From Caballeronia megalochromosomata (GTDB taxonomy: Bacteria; Pseudomonadota; Gammaproteobacteria; Burkholderiales; Burkholderiaceae), in NCBI GenBank assembly GCA_001580565.1, contig LRBF01000270.1:1-41663 (forward strand): DNA of 41,663 nucleotides, in the 5' to 3' direction. Each line of letters opens with the position of its first letter. Position 1 is the stretch's first letter. Positions 41,388-41,663 of this stretch are shown one piece after another. The notes under the pieces are model-generated. The model saw only the letters and a list, made by a program, of their open reading frames with translations, made no database searches and was not told where the DNA came from. The translations under genes were made by a program, and so were the position numbers.

Positions 41388-41663
41388 GGTTTTCGCTGGA
41401 TCCCGTATTCGTGTCGGTCTATTGGCACTGCCCCTGTGCGGGGCGGCAGTCACTTTCTTTGCTGCTGCAAAGAAAGTAACCAAAGAAACAGCTTGTCCCA
41501 GCCTAAGCACTTCACACCGGCCGCGGCACAGGCGATTGGCTGAATGGCCCTGCAGTAGCGAGTGCCCTCGTAGGTCTCGCGCGGCTTGGACCGCGCACGG
41601 TCTGACAAACTGGTACCCCAAGGGCGCGGGTTCAGCACGAAAGAGTTCCGGCACAGCGCTACG
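41388..41663 (+). repeat. Dispersed repeat, copy R (continues past window end)
   Basis: The same sequence as L2 (inverted) and L1 (direct), beginning GGTTTTCGCTGGATCCCG, containing the hairpin ACTTTCTTTGC-TGCT-GCAAAGAAAGT (41452-41477) and ending at the window edge inside AGTTCCGGCACAGCGCTACG, which L1 also has at 130-149. It starts 20 bases after the MFS stop. Open frames on either strand are repeat-derived. Confidence 0.88.

Noticed and set aside
1..41663. Insertion sequence, prophage, CRISPR array, tRNA or rRNA
   Set aside because: No transposase, integrase, phage gene, regularly spaced repeat or RNA-gene signature was seen in the window.

Overview
The window is high-GC, densely coded bacterial DNA that looks like a Burkholderiaceae genome (Paraburkholderia/Caballeronia-like). 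The reasons are codon bias, many LysR regulators, a large number of transporter and sugar-acid/amino-acid catabolic modules, and a hairpin-bearing dispersed repeat at both ends. The content (catabolic islands with their own regulators, no housekeeping or ribosomal genes, no RNA genes) suggests a secondary replicon or accessory region. This placement is inference; no marker gene is present.

Layout. 1-493: two inverted copies of a dispersed repeat. 494-6852: a LysR gene divergent from a sugar-acid operon (gluconate 5-dehydrogenase, secreted beta-propeller, 2-hydroxyacid/2-ketogluconate reductase, an atypical shikimate dehydrogenase paralogue, MHS-type transporter), with a perfect LysR box between them. 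6860-9906 (minus): an MHS transporter translationally coupled to a winged-helix/TPR regulator, and upstream an 11-bp-period direct repeat. 10327-10911: a small secreted protein. 10955-12429 (minus): BluB overlapping a stand-alone diiron-type metallo-beta-lactamase protein. 12657-23995: a probable guanidino/arginine-derived catabolic island (2-ketoarginine decarboxylase AruI, aldehyde dehydrogenase, a polyamine-type ABC importer, a polar-amino-acid ABC importer, LysR). 24040-24300: a small acidic protein.

24444-33305 is the most distinctive region. A dense array of GATCA-type operator half-sites precedes a tight one-strand operon: DHDPS-fold lyase, Fe-dependent alcohol dehydrogenase, DUF1537 four-carbon acid sugar kinase, PdxA2, Na+/solute symporter, cytoplasmic sialidase-fold Asp-box protein, DeoR regulator and SDR. 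The kinase/PdxA2 pair is the known end of D-threonate/D-erythronate catabolism (giving dihydroxyacetone phosphate). The lyase, alcohol dehydrogenase, sialidase-like protein and SDR look like an upstream extension to a larger, unidentified sugar-acid substrate. This is the best candidate for an undescribed pathway.

33390-37073: a small Tat-exported SnoaL/NTF2-like protein converges with a 1071-residue membrane GGDEF/EAL sensor that may have a FliA-type promoter. 37330-41367: an FCD/GntR regulator divergent from a cytoplasmic gamma-glutamyltransferase-family enzyme and an MFS transporter, with two matching GntR operators exactly 120 bp apart. 41388-41663: a third copy of the terminal repeat.
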